This document shows, one piece after another, positions 1-7,055 of a stretch of DNA of 8,820 nucleotides; positions within the stretch are counted from its first letter, which is position 1; every line of letters begins with the position of its first letter. This stretch comes from Erysipelotrichaceae bacterium (GTDB taxonomy: Bacteria; Bacillota_I; Bacilli_A; Erysipelotrichales; Coprobacillaceae). The position numbers were made by a program, and so were the translations under genes. Where the stretch lies: assembly GCA_021202205.1 (NCBI GenBank), contig JAJQDJ010000124.1, forward strand, positions 1-8,820, read 5' to 3'. The notes beneath the pieces are model-generated. The model saw nothing but the letters and a program-made list of their open reading frames with translations, had not been told where the DNA came from and made no database searches.

Positions 1-2
1 CA

Positions 3-149
3 TTATATGTGAGCTATGTAACTTTTTTTTCGAATCAGCAATTGAATATAAAAGAAATAATTAACTATTTATTGAATATTATGATTATATCATTGATTTT
101 TTTAACTATTTCTTTATGTTTTCGATTATATATTATTCCATTGTTTTAA
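3..149 (+). CDS. C-terminal end of a membrane protein (5' end outside window), possibly SpoIIM
   Basis: Frame 3 is open from the window edge to a TAA at 147-149 and encodes 48 residues. The first ~25 are polar or mixed (…FFSNQQLNIKEIINYLL…). The last ~22 form a strongly hydrophobic helix ending in RLYIIPLF, so the product is a membrane protein ending in or just after a transmembrane segment. In Bacillus subtilis the sporulation membrane protein gene spoIIM lies shortly upstream of xerD (ripX) and drm/deoB. SpoIIM-type proteins end in a hydrophobic helix with a '…Y-x-T/I-P…' tail, which this resembles. That identity rests on gene order plus a weak tail match; an ABC permease or another membrane protein is also possible. 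That the frame is coding is fairly likely, because it ends cleanly just before the xerD promoter. No clear terminator follows it. Confidence 0.5.
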   Translation, partial: LYVSYVTFFSNQQLNIKEIINYLLNIMIISLIFLTISLCFRLYIIPLF

Positions 150-173
150 TATAAAAACATAAAATAAGATTTG

Positions 174-202
174 TTGTTTTTTATGAGTAAAAAAGTTATA
201 AT
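174..202 (+). promoter_or_regulatory. Predicted sigma-A promoter of the xerD-deoB operon
   Basis: TTGTTT (174-179) and a perfect TATAAT (197-202) are separated by 17 bases. Transcription would start near 208-210, only about ten bases before the TTG start of xerD, so the leader would be very short and would begin at the ribosome binding site. This is a prediction from consensus match only. Confidence 0.6.
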
Positions 203-219
203 GTAGATGGTGATATGCT

Positions 220-1125
220 TTGAGATGTAAGGATGCGATAAATGAGTATAAACAATATATGATAGTTGAAAAGAATTATAGTCCTCGGACTATAGATAGT
301 TATTCAAGAGATTTAAGAAAATTTGCTGATTTTATAAATAAAATGAATATTGAACAAATAGAAGATGTTACTAAAGATCATATTTATCTCTATTTAAAAG
401 ATTTACGTCAGCATCTTTCACCGAATTCTGTTGATCGTCATATGGTTACTTTAAGACAATTTTATTTATTTTTAAAAAGAGAAAAAATTATTGATATAAA
501 TATTATGAGTTCGTTTGATAATGCAAAGAAAGAGCAACCATTGCCAGAAGTATTAAGTGAAGACGAAGTGAATGCTTTAATAGCTACTATAGAAGTTGTA
601 GATTATATAACTTCAAGAAATCGTTGCATGTTGGAATTATTATATGGTACAGGTTTACGTGTTAGTGAATTATGTTCTTTAACTTTAAATCAAATCAATA
701 TAAACAAACAGGTGGTAAGTTGTATAGGTAAAGGTAATAAAGAACGCATCATTCCAATGAATAAGCAATGTGCATTATTGCTTAAAGATTATTTAAATAA
801 CTATCGAGCCCAATTTAAACCAAAATCACAGAATCTCTTTTTGAATCAACACGGACAACCAATGTCTAGAAATAATTTTTATCATATTTTACAAACGATT
901 GTTAACGAAAGTGAAATAACAAAACATGTTACACCGCATACTTTAAGACATACGTTTGCTACACATCTTTTAGAACATGATGCAGATTTACGCTCTATAC
1001 AAGCAATGCTGGGTCATAGTGATATTTCTACAACAACAATTTATACTCATGTTTCACAAAATAAAACGATTGAAGAATATCAAAAGTTACATCCAAGACG
1101 TCAGAAAGGAAAAAAGAAAAAATGA
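220..1125 (+). CDS. xerD: Site-specific tyrosine recombinase XerD
   Basis: A phage-integrase-family recombinase of 301 residues, the normal Xer length. With its partner XerC it would resolve chromosome dimers at the dif site in the terminus region during cell division. The N-terminal SAM-like core-binding domain covers ~1-95. The catalytic domain covers ~107-290 and has the full active set: R147 (TGLRVSE), K171 (GKGNKER), H240 and R243 (HTLRHTFATH), H266 (LGHSDIS) and nucleophile Y275. The start is TTG at 220: an in-frame TGA lies at 211-213, a weak GGTG ribosome site sits ~7 bases upstream, and the next ATG (259) would cut into the conserved N-terminal helix. XerD rather than XerC or another integrase is favoured by the deoB neighbour, as in the Bacillus ripX-drm pair. 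The C-terminus carries an extra basic tail (RRQKGKKKK). The gene overlaps deoB by four bases (ATGA). Confidence 0.92.
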   Translation: MRCKDAINEYKQYMIVEKNYSPRTIDSYSRDLRKFADFINKMNIEQIEDVTKDHIYLYLKDLRQHLSPNSVDRHMVTLRQFYLFLKREKIIDINIMSSFDNAKKEQPLPEVLSEDEVNALIATIEVVDYITSRNRCMLELLYGTGLRVSELCSLTLNQININKQVVSCIGKGNKERIIPMNKQCALLLKDYLNNYRAQFKPKSQNLFLNQHGQPMSRNNFYHILQTIVNESEITKHVTPHTLRHTFATHLLEHDADLRSIQAMLGHSDISTTTIYTHVSQNKTIEEYQKLHPRRQKGKKKK

Positions 1126-2306
1126 AAAAATACAAAAGAATTTTTTTGATAGTATGCGATTCTATGGGCGTTGGAGATGCTCAAGATGCTAAAGATTTTG
1201 GAGATGAAGATGCTAATACGCTAGGTCATATTTGTGATGAAATGAATGGTTTAAACGTTCCTGTCATGGAAGGCATGGGTTTAGGCTCTATTGGTGATTT
1301 TAAAGGTATACCAAAATTAAAACAACAATTGGCATATACAGCTAGATGTGAAGAAGTATCCAATGGCAAGGATACTATGACTGGTCATTGGGAAATGATG
1401 GGATTAAAGATTACGCATCCATTTAAAACTTTTACAGATACTGGTTTTCCTGATGAATTTATTAAATTATTTGAAGAGAAAACAGGTAGAAAATGTGTGG
1501 GCAATTATGCAGAAAGTGGTACCAAAATATTGGACGATTGGGGCGAATATCAAATGCAAACAGGAGAATGGATTGTCTATACGTCTGCTGATTCCGTTTT
1601 TCAAATTGCTTCTCATGAAGAGATTATACCTTTAGATGAACTTTATAGAGCTTGTGATATTGCTAGAGAAATAGCCATGGATGATCGTTGGAAAATTGGT
1701 CGTGTTATTGCTAGACCTTATATTGGTAAAGGTAAAGGAGAATTTGTACGTACTGCTAATCGTCATGATTTGGCTTTGGAACCTTTTGGTAAAACTGTTT
1801 TAGATAGTTTAAAAGAAAATGGGTATGATGTTATTGGTGTAGGTAAAATTCCTGATATTTTTGTAGATAAAGGGATAACACGCAAAGTTAAAACTGTTTC
1901 TAATCATGATGGTATGATTAAAACTACCGAAGTTGCTAAAGAAGATTTTACGGGTTTAGCATTTATTAATCTTGTGGATTTTGATGCTGTTTATGGACAT
2001 CGTCGTAATCCTGTAGGCTACGGTCATGCTATTGAAGAGTTTGATGAACAACTCAATGATTTATTAGTACAACTTCAAGAAGATGATTTATTAATGATTA
2101 CTGCAGATCATGGCAACGATCCTACATATAAGGGTACAGATCATACTAGAGAAAATGTTCCATTAATTATTTATAGCAAATCATTAGAAAATCCTCATCA
2201 TTTAGGATTATTAAATAGCTATGCAGTTATGGGTGCAACAATAGCTGATAATTTCGATGTTGAAAATCCTGGTATAGGTGATTCGTTGTTGGATGTGATC
2301 AAATAG
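1122..2306 (+). CDS. deoB: Phosphopentomutase DeoB
   Basis: A cytosolic, Mn-dependent enzyme that interconverts ribose-1-phosphate (or deoxyribose-1-phosphate) and ribose-5-phosphate. It links nucleoside phosphorolysis to the pentose phosphate pathway and PRPP supply. The 394 residues are full family length. It belongs to the alkaline phosphatase superfamily, and all expected residues are visible: D13 in the N-terminal IVCDSMGVGDA motif, the phosphorylated threonine T85 (KDTMTGHWE), D288 and H293 (VDFDAVYGHRRNP), D329 and H330 (TADHGNDPT), and H341 (TDHTRE). The cap domain lies between roughly residues 100 and 220. The start codon overlaps the xerD stop as ATGA, and its purine-rich Shine-Dalgarno (AGAAAGGA, ~1103-1110) lies inside the end of xerD, so translational coupling is likely. 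No nucleoside phosphorylase gene follows here, unlike in Bacillus. Confidence 0.96.
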   Translation: MKKYKRIFLIVCDSMGVGDAQDAKDFGDEDANTLGHICDEMNGLNVPVMEGMGLGSIGDFKGIPKLKQQLAYTARCEEVSNGKDTMTGHWEMMGLKITHPFKTFTDTGFPDEFIKLFEEKTGRKCVGNYAESGTKILDDWGEYQMQTGEWIVYTSADSVFQIASHEEIIPLDELYRACDIAREIAMDDRWKIGRVIARPYIGKGKGEFVRTANRHDLALEPFGKTVLDSLKENGYDVIGVGKIPDIFVDKGITRKVKTVSNHDGMIKTTEVAKEDFTGLAFINLVDFDAVYGHRRNPVGYGHAIEEFDEQLNDLLVQLQEDDLLMITADHGNDPTYKGTDHTRENVPLIIYSKSLENPHHLGLLNSYAVMGATIADNFDVENPGIGDSLLDVIK

Positions 2307-2307
2307 T

Positions 2308-2577
2308 ATGGATGAAAAAACAAGAAAAGTCATTATTATGTCTTTAGCAGGAATGCTTATAGGTAGCTTATTGTTTATATTTGGAATATCTATTACTTAT
2401 AGTGTCATACCATTAATAATATATTTTGTTATAGCAGAATTGTTGTATGTAAGTGCTTTTCTAGCTGTTTATAATAATTACAAAAATAATCATGAACATC
2501 TATATTTATATCTTATGGTACTTGCTATAGGATTAGCATTTATTGTTTTATATGCGACTATTCAAAGACTGTTATAA
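2308..2577 (+). CDS. Small three-helix membrane protein of unknown function
   Basis: An 89-residue hydrophobic protein. A short charged N-terminus (MDEKTRK) is followed by predicted transmembrane helices at about 10-29, 33-55 and 65-85, with a polar loop (NNYKNNHEHL, ~56-65) between helices two and three. By the positive-inside rule the N-terminus probably faces the cytoplasm. I do not recognise a family. Its ATG lies immediately after the deoB stop with one base between, so it is almost certainly cotranscribed and probably translationally coupled. The only upstream ribosome-site candidate is a weak GGATGTGAT inside the deoB end. It is the last gene of the operon and is followed by a hairpin terminator. 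A nucleoside-related role could be guessed from deoB, but nothing in the protein itself shows it. Confidence 0.75.
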   Translation: MDEKTRKVIIMSLAGMLIGSLLFIFGISITYSVIPLIIYFVIAELLYVSAFLAVYNNYKNNHEHLYLYLMVLAIGLAFIVLYATIQRLL

Positions 2578-2622
2578 AATTTACATAATATATATTTTGC
2601 GAAGTTAAATATATAAATATTT

Positions 2623-2653
2623 AAAGAGAAGAACTGCCAAATCTTCTCTTTTT
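2623..2653 (+). terminator. Rho-independent terminator between convergent operons, possibly bidirectional
   Basis: A perfect 10-base stem pairs AAAGAGAAGA (2623-2632) with TCTTCTCTTT (2642-2651) around a nine-base loop, and a run of T follows (2649-2653) with more T beyond. It lies 45 bases after the membrane protein gene and six bases from the purF stop, so it ends the plus-strand operon. On the minus strand the same stem is followed by AU-rich RNA without a clean U run, so termination of purF from the other side is plausible but weaker. Confidence 0.75.
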
Positions 2654-2656
2654 GCT

Positions 2657-4060
2657 TTATTTACCCTCTTTATTCGCTCTATCAAAAGAATCATATAACG
2701 GAGTTACATAATGACCATTAAAACATGATAAACATAAACCACATGTTTCCTGATGAGCATGAATAGATTGTTCTAATCCTTTCTCACTTATAAATGCTAA
2801 AGAATCTGCTTCTATATATTGACACAGTTCTTCAACATTTAAATGAAGTGATATTAATTCTTCCAATGTTGAAGTATCGACTCCATAGAAGCATGGAAAT
2901 CGTATTGCTGGAGAAGCAATACGCACATGGACTTCTGATGCCCCTGCTTCTTTTAATAATCTAACAATCCTTTTAGATGTTGTTCCTCTAACAATTGAGT
3001 CATCAATCATAACAACACGTTTATTTTTAACAATAGATGATACAGCAGATAATTTCATACGTACACCTTGTTCACGCATTTCTTGCGTTGGCTGTATAAA
3101 TGTTCTGCCTACATATTTATTTTTTATGAGTCCCATTTCGTAAGGAATTCCTGATTCTTCTGAATAACCGATTGCAGCTGAAATAGATGAATCCGGTACT
3201 CCGATGACAACATCAGCATCAACAGGCGCTTCTTGATAAAGCATTTTTCCCGCCAATTTTCTAGAAGTATGAACATTAATCCCATCAATGTTACTATCTG
3301 GTCTTGAAAAATATATATATTCCATAGCACATATTTTATCTGTAATATCTTTACTTGTATATTTCATAGATAACATTTGACCATCTTTGATTCTTACTAT
3401 TTCTCCTGGTTCTACATCTCTTATAAATTTTGCACCAACAATATCAAGCGCACAAGTTTCTGAAGCAAATACATAAGCACCATCGTTTAACATTCCTATA
3501 GATAAAGGACGAAGTCCATATCGATCTCTAGCAGCATATAAACGATCTTCAATTAAAATAAGAAATGCAAAAGCTCCATCTAAACGATCTAAAGAAGTAC
3601 AAATACGATCAATCAATCTTCCTTTAGAACGTTTTAGCAAATGTCCTAAAACTTCAGTATCGGATGATGAAGAAAAAATACTACCCTTCTCTTCTAATTC
3701 TATTTTTAATACGTTTGCATTCACAAGATTGCCATTATGACATATTCCCATGGAACCACTCATTGTTTTAAATAAAAATGGCTGAACATTTAAAATGCCT
3801 CCACCACCTGCTGTAGAGTATCTGACATGACTAATTGCTGCATCCCCTTTTAACACATTCAATTTATCATTATTAAATACTTCCGTTACCAAACCTTCAC
3901 CTTTATGTATAAACATACGTTCACCATCGGTTGTCATAATACCAGCAGCTTCCTGTCCGCGATGCTGTAAACAATGTAAACCATAATAACACATATTAGC
4001 CGCATTTTTATGTCCAATAATGCCAAAAACCCCGCATTCTTCATGCATTTCTTCTAACAT
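2657..4060 (-). CDS. purF: Amidophosphoribosyltransferase PurF
   Basis: Catalyses the first committed step of purine synthesis in the cytosol: PRPP plus glutamine gives 5-phosphoribosylamine. The 467 residues are full length. After an 8-residue leader (MLEEMHEE), expected to be cleaved off, C9 becomes the N-terminal nucleophile of the class II glutaminase domain (~9-235), which includes HVRYST (78-83) and CHNGN (107-111). The phosphoribosyltransferase domain follows, with the PRPP loop VVMIDDSIVRGTTS at 349-362. Four cysteines at the positions of the Bacillus-type [4Fe-4S] cluster are present: C244, C390, C443 and C446. It is therefore the oxygen-sensitive Fe-S form. A strong AAAGGAGGA site (4066-4074) precedes the ATG by 5 bases. 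It has its own promoter (4100-4128), and other pur genes are not adjacent. The short leader leaves no room for a purine riboswitch. Confidence 0.97.
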   Translation of the reverse strand: MLEEMHEECGVFGIIGHKNAANMCYYGLHCLQHRGQEAAGIMTTDGERMFIHKGEGLVTEVFNNDKLNVLKGDAAISHVRYSTAGGGGILNVQPFLFKTMSGSMGICHNGNLVNANVLKIELEEKGSIFSSSSDTEVLGHLLKRSKGRLIDRICTSLDRLDGAFAFLILIEDRLYAARDRYGLRPLSIGMLNDGAYVFASETCALDIVGAKFIRDVEPGEIVRIKDGQMLSMKYTSKDITDKICAMEYIYFSRPDSNIDGINVHTSRKLAGKMLYQEAPVDADVVIGVPDSSISAAIGYSEESGIPYEMGLIKNKYVGRTFIQPTQEMREQGVRMKLSAVSSIVKNKRVVMIDDSIVRGTTSKRIVRLLKEAGASEVHVRIASPAIRFPCFYGVDTSTLEELISLHLNVEELCQYIEADSLAFISEKGLEQSIHAHQETCGLCLSCFNGHYVTPLYDSFDRANKEGK

Positions 4061-4065
4061 GGAAA

Positions 4066-4074
4066 TCCTCCTTT
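4066..4074 (-). promoter_or_regulatory. Strong Shine-Dalgarno of purF
   Basis: AAAGGAGGA on the minus strand, five bases from the purF ATG. It is a near-perfect match to the 16S rRNA tail and fixes the start that leaves an 8-residue leader before the catalytic cysteine. Confidence 0.85.
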
Positions 4075-4099
4075 AAGAAAATATTATCATTTCAATCAC

Positions 4100-4128
4100 A
4101 TTTTATTAAATTATGATAATCAAGTCAA
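4100..4128 (-). promoter_or_regulatory. Predicted purF promoter with flanking inverted repeat
   Basis: On the minus strand TTGACT (4123-4128) and TAAAAT (4100-4105) are separated by exactly 17 bases. Transcription would begin near 4093 and give a leader of about 33 bases. The -35 box overlaps the stop codon of the upstream gene. An exact 8-base inverted repeat, ATTATCAT (4113-4120) and ATGATAAT (4083-4090), is centred on the -10 box and could be an operator or chance in AT-rich DNA. Confidence 0.65.
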
Positions 4129-5675
4129 TATATTTCATTCATAAATCTCTCATTATCCATATAATCAGAGTCTTGTTGATTCGACATCATTTCTACAATG
4201 TTTTTATTTTTTTCTCCAATATTTATTTTTAAATCTGTATAAATCAAAACATTTTTACCATTAAAATAAGATAACATATGTTTAAATGCATCTTCATTAA
4301 GATATATAATTTCGCTTATAATGACATTATCTTTATGTATATGGTAAACAAAATATCCTAAGTCTTGAAAAATCATGATATTTTCCCCAAAAGCTTGGCA
4401 TCTTTGAATAAATAAATCAAAATATTTTAAATCTCGAATACGATAATCATTAAATTGTTTGGTATATATATCATAATACGTCTTTAATAAAGTATAATCA
4501 TGACTAATATTTAATGTTTCATATTCAAAATGTGGAATGAATTCAATAACTTGTAAATGATGAGAAATATGAAAACCAAATGATTTGTATATATCAGGAA
4601 CATATGCTTGAAGATAGATTGGGTATTGTTGATATTTTGATAATACATAGTTCATAAGCTCTTTCATAAGACCCTGACCTTGTAGATGTGGATTGGTACA
4701 CACGCCTAAAATAAAATAGCTATTTTGAATTTTGTTATTATGCATAATATCCATTGGTACAATTTGCATAGCTGATAATATTTCTTCATGATGTTTTATT
4801 ACATAAGTTTGATGGTTATCATATAGATTGTCAAAATAATAATTTGTTGAAATCTCATCTTCATCTTCAAAACATGTTTGCCATAATTTTTTTATATCTT
4901 CACGATCTTCTTTTTTTGCTTGAGTAATATGAATATTTCGTTCATAAATACGAAATTTATGAATCATTTTAATAGGATGTAAAGATAATTTTGATTTTTT
5001 TAGATTTTCTAGTCCCATATCTTCTTCTCTATTGATATATTCATAGCCTGAAAAATGATGTTCTAAGAATTCTTTTAATATCGCTGGATAAAGTCCTCTA
5101 ATATCTTTGTTGGCTTTTTCTACATGAATTTGAATTGTTGAATGATTAAGTTTAGAAGCAATGATAAAAGCTTCTAGATGTTTATTTATAAAGATACCAC
5201 CAATTTTAAAATCTAATATTTTATGGTAAGATAGTAGATTCATTATACCTCTAACTTCACTGGTCATAGATTCGCTCATGTAATCTTTTTCACTTTCCCA
5301 TTTTTCTAGACAAGATAATACTGTATCAAAATCATTCATTGGGTCTAAGTCACGATAAATATAATCACTATAGGTGCGTATAAAAGCATTATAATGATTA
5401 CGTCTTTTTTGCATTTTCTTGCCTGCAAGACTTTGATGCATTCCACGATCATAAATATAATCATCATTATGTGGTGTATGTTGATAAAGTAATTTATCCT
5501 GATAGATAGATTTTATATCCTTTACAAAGTTTTCAATTGCGCAATCTATCATGAATTCAAAATCATGTTCATGACTATATTGAATCATATAATCAATAGC
5601 TTCTTTATAATGCTCTTTTGTAGTAAAAGGCATAGCCCAATATTTCAACCCTTTATAATTGTGGAGCATAATCAT
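4125..5675 (-). CDS. DUF2156 / GNAT acetyltransferase fusion, main part of a split gene
   Basis: A 516-residue frame with two acyltransferase-like parts. Residues ~1-245 match DUF2156 (the fold of phosphatidylglycerol lysyltransferase C-terminal domains), with family hallmarks YDRGMHQSLAGKKMQKRRNH (75-94), VEKANKDIRGLYPAI (185-199) and YINREEDMGLENLKKSKL (213-230). Residues ~248-380 are a GNAT domain: motif A is LGVCTNPHLQGQGLMKEL (323-340), with Q332-G333-Q334-G335 for acetyl-CoA, followed by YVPDIYKSFGF (358-368). The last ~130 residues resemble the tail of GNAT proteins of the Eis-like group. The substrate is unknown; aminoacyl or acetyl transfer is likely. No Shine-Dalgarno precedes the ATG, and the first ~48 residues of the DUF2156 domain are missing here but present in the preceding frame (5672-5821). 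The real gene therefore probably spans 4125-5821 and would give about 565 residues. Confidence 0.85.
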   Translation of the reverse strand: MIMLHNYKGLKYWAMPFTTKEHYKEAIDYMIQYSHEHDFEFMIDCAIENFVKDIKSIYQDKLLYQHTPHNDDYIYDRGMHQSLAGKKMQKRRNHYNAFIRTYSDYIYRDLDPMNDFDTVLSCLEKWESEKDYMSESMTSEVRGIMNLLSYHKILDFKIGGIFINKHLEAFIIASKLNHSTIQIHVEKANKDIRGLYPAILKEFLEHHFSGYEYINREEDMGLENLKKSKLSLHPIKMIHKFRIYERNIHITQAKKEDREDIKKLWQTCFEDEDEISTNYYFDNLYDNHQTYVIKHHEEILSAMQIVPMDIMHNNKIQNSYFILGVCTNPHLQGQGLMKELMNYVLSKYQQYPIYLQAYVPDIYKSFGFHISHHLQVIEFIPHFEYETLNISHDYTLLKTYYDIYTKQFNDYRIRDLKYFDLFIQRCQAFGENIMIFQDLGYFVYHIHKDNVIISEIIYLNEDAFKHMLSYFNGKNVLIYTDLKINIGEKNKNIVEMMSNQQDSDYMDNERFMNEIY

Positions 5676-5821
5676 ATAATAATATCATGAATTTCATATT
5701 CAATATGATATTCATGATTCCACATAACCATAGTAACAATATTAGAATTATATCCTTCATAATCTGCCATATCTAAATATGGCTGAATAATAGAATAATC
5801 TTCAATTGTAAATTTTTTCAT
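5672..5821 (-). CDS. N-terminal fragment of the DUF2156-GNAT gene (out of frame with the rest)
   Basis: A 49-codon frame starting ATG at 5819-5821 and ending TGA at 5672-5674. It encodes MKKFTIEDYSII…, then VTMVMWNHEYHIEYEIHD (residues 29-46), then III. This is the expected start of a DUF2156 protein (an 'F/M..W...Y.IEYEI.D' segment before 'yl.m...y.g..yw.mPf'), and the next frame continues at that point with MLHNYKGLKYWAMPF. It has a good Shine-Dalgarno (TAGGAA, 5829-5834) about 7 bases upstream, and its ATG shares a base with the ATPase stop (TAATG), so it is the natural start of the gene. It overlaps the 516-codon frame by ATGA (5672-5675). Joining the two needs a one-base gain or a two-base loss, most simply in the AT-rich tract at 5673-5686. 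It could be a disabled gene, a sequence error, or two coupled polypeptides. Confidence 0.8.
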   Translation of the reverse strand: MKKFTIEDYSIIQPYLDMADYEGYNSNIVTMVMWNHEYHIEYEIHDIII

Positions 5822-7041
5822 TATTTTGTTCCTAGTAATGTATGCAAAAATTGTTTTGCAGTACGTCCAGAGAATCCTCCATTTCTAATTTCCCATTGCA
5901 TTGCTAAAGCATGAAGCTGTTCTTTATCCATATCTAAACCGTAGCTATTTGCTAAACCATCAACTATATCAAGGTAACGTTGTTTGTCAAGATGAATGTA
6001 CATAATTTTTACTCCAAAGCGTGAAACTAATGATAACTTTTCTTGTTTTGCATCATTGTTATTCACTTCTTCATCGTGTGCACGATCATTCCATGTTTCC
6101 TTAATAAGATGTCTACGATTGCTTGTTGCATAAATAAGTACATTTTCAGGCTTTTTCTCTAAACCACCTTCAATGACAGCTTTCAAATATTTATATTCTA
6201 CTTCAAATTCTTCAAATGATAAATCATCCATAAAAATTATAAAACGATAATTTCTATTTTGAAGCTCGTTAATAATTTGAGGTAATGCTATGAATTGATG
6301 TTTATAAACTTCAATCATACGTAATCCATCTTTATAATATTCATTTAATAAAGCCTTAATACTTGTAGATTTACCAGTACCACTATCACCATATAATAAG
6401 ACATTATTAGCTTTTTTTCCTTTAAGAAAAGCTTCAGTATTGGCACGTAAGCGTTCTTTTTGGCTTTCACCACCAATTAATTGATCTAATGTATTATTAC
6501 CAATATGATCAATTGGTATAATGCTATTTTCATGATATCTAAAAGCTTTATTTAATCCATATTTACCAACACCATATTGGTTATAATGCTGATATAATAC
6601 TTTATAGAATTCATCTATGGATGTGGCATTGGCTAATGAATTTTGTAAACTTGATAATAAATCATAGATTTCCTGATTGATTATAGGTTTGCTATGTGGA
6701 TAATTCATAAATAAATTTTTATAAAGACCATGCAATGATGTAAAATCATAATGATAAAGAGTATATATGATTTCTAAATCATGCATGATAACTCGTTTTA
6801 ATTGTTCGTTTATACTCATTTTTCTTTCTAATGATAAAGTAAAAACATTTTCATGCCATGCTAATAAATATGTCAATAACCCTTGAAACAAATGTCCATG
6901 TAAATCATAACGTTCTGATAAAACAAGCATTTTAGAAATAAATATTTCTTCATCAATTGTCTTATTTTCAACAAAATTCAAACAGTCTAAAACATCTTGA
7001 TCTGATGATAAATCATGATAGATAATTAAATCTTTTAACAT
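5821..7041 (-). CDS. DUF815-family AAA+ ATPase
   Basis: A cytosolic AAA+ ATPase of the DUF815 family with no assigned biochemical role. Numbering is from the alternative upstream ATG at 7047. The N-terminal half (~1-175) is helical and family-specific. The ATPase core includes the lead-in LDQLIGGESQKERL (187-200), Walker A GDSGTGKS (220-227), Walker B FIIFMDD (269-275), sensor 1 YATSN (306-310), SLVSRFG with a likely arginine finger (R343), and GGFSGRTAKQF (390-400) carrying a sensor-2-like arginine. I prefer the ATG at 7039-7041, six bases from the AAAGAAGG ribosome site (7048-7055); the ATG at 7045-7047 directly abuts that site and would add only two residues. It starts just after the UPF0210 stop and its own stop overlaps the next start (TAATG), so it lies mid-operon. 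The full length (406-408) is normal for the family. Confidence 0.9.
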   Translation of the reverse strand: MLKDLIIYHDLSSDQDVLDCLNFVENKTIDEEIFISKMLVLSERYDLHGHLFQGLLTYLLAWHENVFTLSLERKMSINEQLKRVIMHDLEIIYTLYHYDFTSLHGLYKNLFMNYPHSKPIINQEIYDLLSSLQNSLANATSIDEFYKVLYQHYNQYGVGKYGLNKAFRYHENSIIPIDHIGNNTLDQLIGGESQKERLRANTEAFLKGKKANNVLLYGDSGTGKSTSIKALLNEYYKDGLRMIEVYKHQFIALPQIINELQNRNYRFIIFMDDLSFEEFEVEYKYLKAVIEGGLEKKPENVLIYATSNRRHLIKETWNDRAHDEEVNNNDAKQEKLSLVSRFGVKIMYIHLDKQRYLDIVDGLANSYGLDMDKEQLHALAMQWEIRNGGFSGRTAKQFLHTLLGTK

Positions 7042-7055
7042 TTTCATCCTTCTTT

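Noticed and set aside
977..1192. 71-codon plus-strand frame across the xerD-deoB junction
   Set aside because: It is a shadow frame: xerD and deoB are both intact and clearly coding there, and this frame shows no family-like sequence.
1453..1635. 60-codon frame inside deoB
   Set aside because: It lies wholly within the conserved deoB sequence in another frame, without ribosome site or recognisable product.
2589..2615. Inverted repeat TATATATTT / AAATATATA with a nine-base loop after the membrane protein gene
   Set aside because: It is purely A/T and would form a very weak hairpin. The GC-containing stem at 2623-2651 with a T run is a much better terminator.
3124..3330. 68-codon minus-strand frame inside purF
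   Set aside because: It overlaps the conserved phosphoribosyltransferase part of purF in another frame; a shadow.
4061..4124. Purine riboswitch upstream of purF
   Set aside because: The predicted leader is only ~33 bases and the gap to the next gene 64 bases. No aptamer-like helices are visible.
5672..5690. Programmed -1 ribosomal frameshift joining the two DUF2156 frames
   Set aside because: The shift direction would be right, but no X-XXY-YYZ slippery heptamer occurs in the zero frame between the limits set by the two stop codons, and no strong downstream structure is evident.
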